64,000 nt of DNA from Hymenobacter profundi (GTDB lineage: Bacteria; Bacteroidota; Bacteroidia; Cytophagales; Hymenobacteraceae). The notes below the pieces were generated by a model. The model ran no database searches and was not told the DNA's origin. It worked only from the letters and a program-made list of their open reading frames with translations. The position numbers and the translations under genes are program-made. Shown piece by piece: positions 62,016 to 64,000 of this stretch (its first letter is position 1; each line of letters starts with the position of its first letter). Where the stretch lies: assembly GCF_019334315.1 (NCBI RefSeq), contig NZ_JAHWGL010000009.1, positions 1 through 64,000 of the forward strand, in the 5' to 3' direction.

Positions 62016-64000
62016 CTAGCCCGGTACGGCCACCCGTTGCGCGGAAGTAGCCTTGCGAGTGCCAACGGGCTCCTCGACGGGCGTTACGGTCACCACCACG
62101 TACTTGGAGGTAGGCGTATTGCTCTTGTACGCCACGCTGCCAATAGGCACCAGCACATTGGCCTCGGGAAAGTAGGCCGCGCAGTTGCCCCGCGGAATAT
62201 TGTAGGGAATGGCGATAAACTTCTCCGCGTGGCGCTGCTGGCCCTCAAAGTGACTGGTAATATTCACCACTCCCTTCTCCCGAATGCCCCGCTCGGCCAT
62301 ATCCTGGCGGCTGAGGAAGATGACGCGCCGCTCGTTATGCACGCCACGGTACCGGTCGTTGTAGTCGTAGATGGTGGTGTTGAATTGGTCGTGGCTGCGG
62401 ATGGTGGTCAGCACCAGCTGATCGGGCTCCAGCACGTGCTTCTCGTAGGGCGTGCAGGTGAAGTTGGCTTTGCCATTGGCCGTAGTGAAGTTACGCTCGC
62501 GGGGGCCGTTGGGTAGGTAGAAACCGCCGGGACGGCGCACCTTTTCGTTGAACTTATCGAACCCGGGAATTACGCGCCCGATATGGTCGCGGATGGTATC
62601 GTAGTTCTCGGTGCAGGCTACCCAGTCCACGGTGCTCTTGCTGCCCAGGGTAGCGAGGGCCATGCCGCTCACAATGGCTACCTCGCTCAGCATTTCCCCC
62701 TGAAGAGGCGTGAGCACGCCCTTGCTCATGCTCACTACCCCCATCGAGTTCTCGCAGGAGGTGAACTGCTGCTGGCCATGCTGCCGGTCTACATCGGTGC
62801 GGGCCAGGCAAGGTAGGAGCAGCGCCATTTCACCGTTGACGAGGTGGCCGCGGTTTAGCTTCGTGGTGATGTGCACCGAAAGCCGCAGCTTGCGCATGGC
62901 CTCAGCCACAAACTCCGTATCCGAGCAGGCTGAAAGCATATTGCCGCCCAGCGCAACGTACACCGGCACCTTGCCGTCGTGCATGGCCTTCACGGCCTCC
63001 ACCGTGTCGTAGCCGTGCTCCTGGGGCGGGTGAAAGTTGAATTCCTTTTCCAAGTCGTCCAGAAAGCTTTGCTCGGGCCGTTCCCAAATGCCCATCGAAC
63101 GGTCGCCCTGTACGTTGGAGTGGCCCCGCACCGGGCACAGCCCGGCGCCCGCCTTCCCCACGGCGCCTTTCAGAAAATGCAGGTTTACAATTTCCTGAAT
63201 GCTGTAAACCCCATTTTTCTGCTGCGTGAGGCCCATGGCCCAGCAGGTAATAATTTTCTTGTGACGAGCAATCAGGTTGGCTGCTTCGGTGATGTCTGCG
63301 CGGCTCACCCCGCTGGCCTCCACAATGTCGTCCCAGCTTGTATTGTTCAGGTTTTCAATCAGTTCCTCGTAGCCAGTAGTAAATTCCTGAATGAAGGCAC
63401 GGTCGAGCACCTTGCCTGGGTTTAGGGCTTCGGCTTCGAGCAGTCCTTTCATCAGGCCGCGCACCACCAGCAGGTCCGAGTTGATGCGCACTTGCAGGTA
63501 GAGGTCGGTTATCTGGGTGCCGTCGCCGAGTAGGGCGCCCAGCGCCCGCAGCGGATTCATGAAGTCCTGCGGATTCTTGAAGTGCTGCAAGCCAGCCTCA
63601 ATCAAGGGGTTGATGCTGATGATTTTGGCCCCGTTGCGCTTGGCTTTTTGCAGAGCCGTGAGCATACGCGGGTGGTTGGTGCCGGGGTTCTGCCCAATGA
63701 TAACGATGACCTCCGCTTCGTAGAAGTCGTTGAGCGTGACGGAGCCTTTGCCCAGGCCAATGGTAGGGCTTAGGGCCGAGCCGCTGCTCTCGTGGCACAT
63801 ATTGGAGCAATCGGGCAGGTTGTTGGTGCCAAACTGCCGCACAAAGAGCTGATATAAAAAGGCGGGCTCGTTGGGCACCTTCCCCGAGGTATAAAAGATG
63901 GCCTCGTCGGGTGAAGCCAGGGCATTCAGCTCCTGCCCCACCAGCGCAAACGCCTCTTGCCAACTAATTGGCTCGTAGTGCGTACCGCCGGGCCGCACAA
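62016..64000 (-). CDS. FdhF/YdeP-type molybdopterin oxidoreductase, cut by the window end
   Basis: About 660 residues are visible; the N-terminus lies beyond base 64000. Molybdopterin-enzyme motifs are clear: YEPISWQEAFALVGQEL, AFLYQLFVRQFGTNNLPDCSNMCHESSGSAL, IVIIGQNPGTNHPRML, KGAVGKAGAGLCPVRGHSNVQGDRSMG and, near the end, the cofactor-binding FTCTPYEKHVLEPDQLVLTTIRSHDQFNT. It is of the FdhF/YdeP group, related to formate dehydrogenase alpha chains, whose natural substrates are mostly unknown; E. coli YdeP is linked to acid resistance. A second molybdoenzyme is encoded at 39329, so the strain must make this cofactor. No FdhD gene is in the window. Confidence 0.92.
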   Translation of the reverse strand, partial: VRPGGTHYEPISWQEAFALVGQELNALASPDEAIFYTSGKVPNEPAFLYQLFVRQFGTNNLPDCSNMCHESSGSALSPTIGLGKGSVTLNDFYEAEVIVIIGQNPGTNHPRMLTALQKAKRNGAKIISINPLIEAGLQHFKNPQDFMNPLRALGALLGDGTQITDLYLQVRINSDLLVVRGLMKGLLEAEALNPGKVLDRAFIQEFTTGYEELIENLNNTSWDDIVEASGVSRADITEAANLIARHKKIITCWAMGLTQQKNGVYSIQEIVNLHFLKGAVGKAGAGLCPVRGHSNVQGDRSMGIWERPEQSFLDDLEKEFNFHPPQEHGYDTVEAVKAMHDGKVPVYVALGGNMLSACSDTEFVAEAMRKLRLSVHITTKLNRGHLVNGEMALLLPCLARTDVDRQHGQQQFTSCENSMGVVSMSKGVLTPLQGEMLSEVAIVSGMALATLGSKSTVDWVACTENYDTIRDHIGRVIPGFDKFNEKVRRPGGFYLPNGPRERNFTTANGKANFTCTPYEKHVLEPDQLVLTTIRSHDQFNTTIYDYNDRYRGVHNERRVIFLSRQDMAERGIREKGVVNITSHFEGQQRHAEKFIAIPYNIPRGNCAAYFPEANVLVPIGSVAYKSNTPTSKYVVVTVTPVEEPVGTRKATSAQRVAVPG

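Overview
The window looks like a large mobilizable plasmid or integrated plasmid-like segment from a Bacteroidota bacterium, most likely Hymenobacter or a close relative (Hymenobacteraceae). The evidence is a SusC/SusD pair, a type IX secretion C-terminal domain, BfmA/BtgA-type mobilization genes, TAnnTTTG-type promoter elements, and moderately GC-rich coding DNA beside AT-rich intergenic DNA. No rRNA, tRNA or CRISPR array was seen.

Layout. 1-6.3 kb: a truncated hypothetical gene, a Fic-fold protein whose catalytic motif is degenerate, and a mobilization module (BfmA/BtgA-type protein plus a DUF5712 relaxase with a frameshift). It is followed by 1.9 kb of AT-rich non-coding DNA with repeats and a perfect 18-bp inverted repeat, a possible transfer origin. 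7.1-8.7 kb: a GH43 pseudogene with two amber stops. 8.9-12.5 kb: the plasmid backbone, with a repeat-rich AT tract, parA, a small parB-like partner, a set of 17-bp iterons (TATTACAAAAACCACGA) and a Rep initiator. 12.5-18.4 kb: IS fragments, an XRE regulator behind a palindromic operator, a serine recombinase, an intact IS1182-type element and a decayed Schlafen/AlbA-type gene.

18.9-34.9 kb is a coherent beta-mannan utilization locus: an AraC regulator, an SSS symporter, GH130 mannosylglucose phosphorylase, a cellobiose 2-epimerase, SusC, SusD, a surface lipoprotein, two GH26 mannanases (one with a carbohydrate-binding domain and T9SS signal) and a DUF5060/GH5-like hydrolase. The parts fit the known route mannan -> mannobiose -> mannosylglucose -> mannose-1-phosphate + glucose. 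A motif near TAAAATAGTATT recurs at the candidate promoters.

35-45 kb: an ankyrin membrane protein, nested IS3 remnants, and an oxidative-stress-like islet (DUF417/YkgB, a broken DUF1223 gene, a peroxiredoxin, a sulfite-oxidase-fold molybdoenzyme, cytochrome b) divergent from an ECF sigma factor, a zinc-finger anti-sigma factor and a tiny secreted protein. An intact IS407-group element sits inside an older IS3 element with a CAGT target duplication. 45-54 kb: a ThuA-DUF1080 lipoprotein, GT2 and low-GC GT39 glycosyltransferases, an AraC regulator divergent from a TetX-like flavin monooxygenase, and two pseudogenes (YdeI-like, haloalkane-dehalogenase-like). 54-58 kb: a 167-bp miniature element with IS1182 ends, an AbiE-type type IV toxin-antitoxin pair with a 22-bp inverted-repeat operator, and an IS graveyard. 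58-64 kb: GAF and STAS-type signalling proteins, a decayed histidine kinase with an intact LuxR-type response regulator, a 75-bp palindromic unit, and an FdhF/YdeP-type molybdoenzyme cut by the window edge.

The most notable structural observations are two long perfect palindromes inside different IS3 remnants, which look like template-switch mutations, and the miniature IS1182 derivative. The best functional candidates are the ECF/zinc-anti-sigma redox islet and the plasmid-borne mannan locus.
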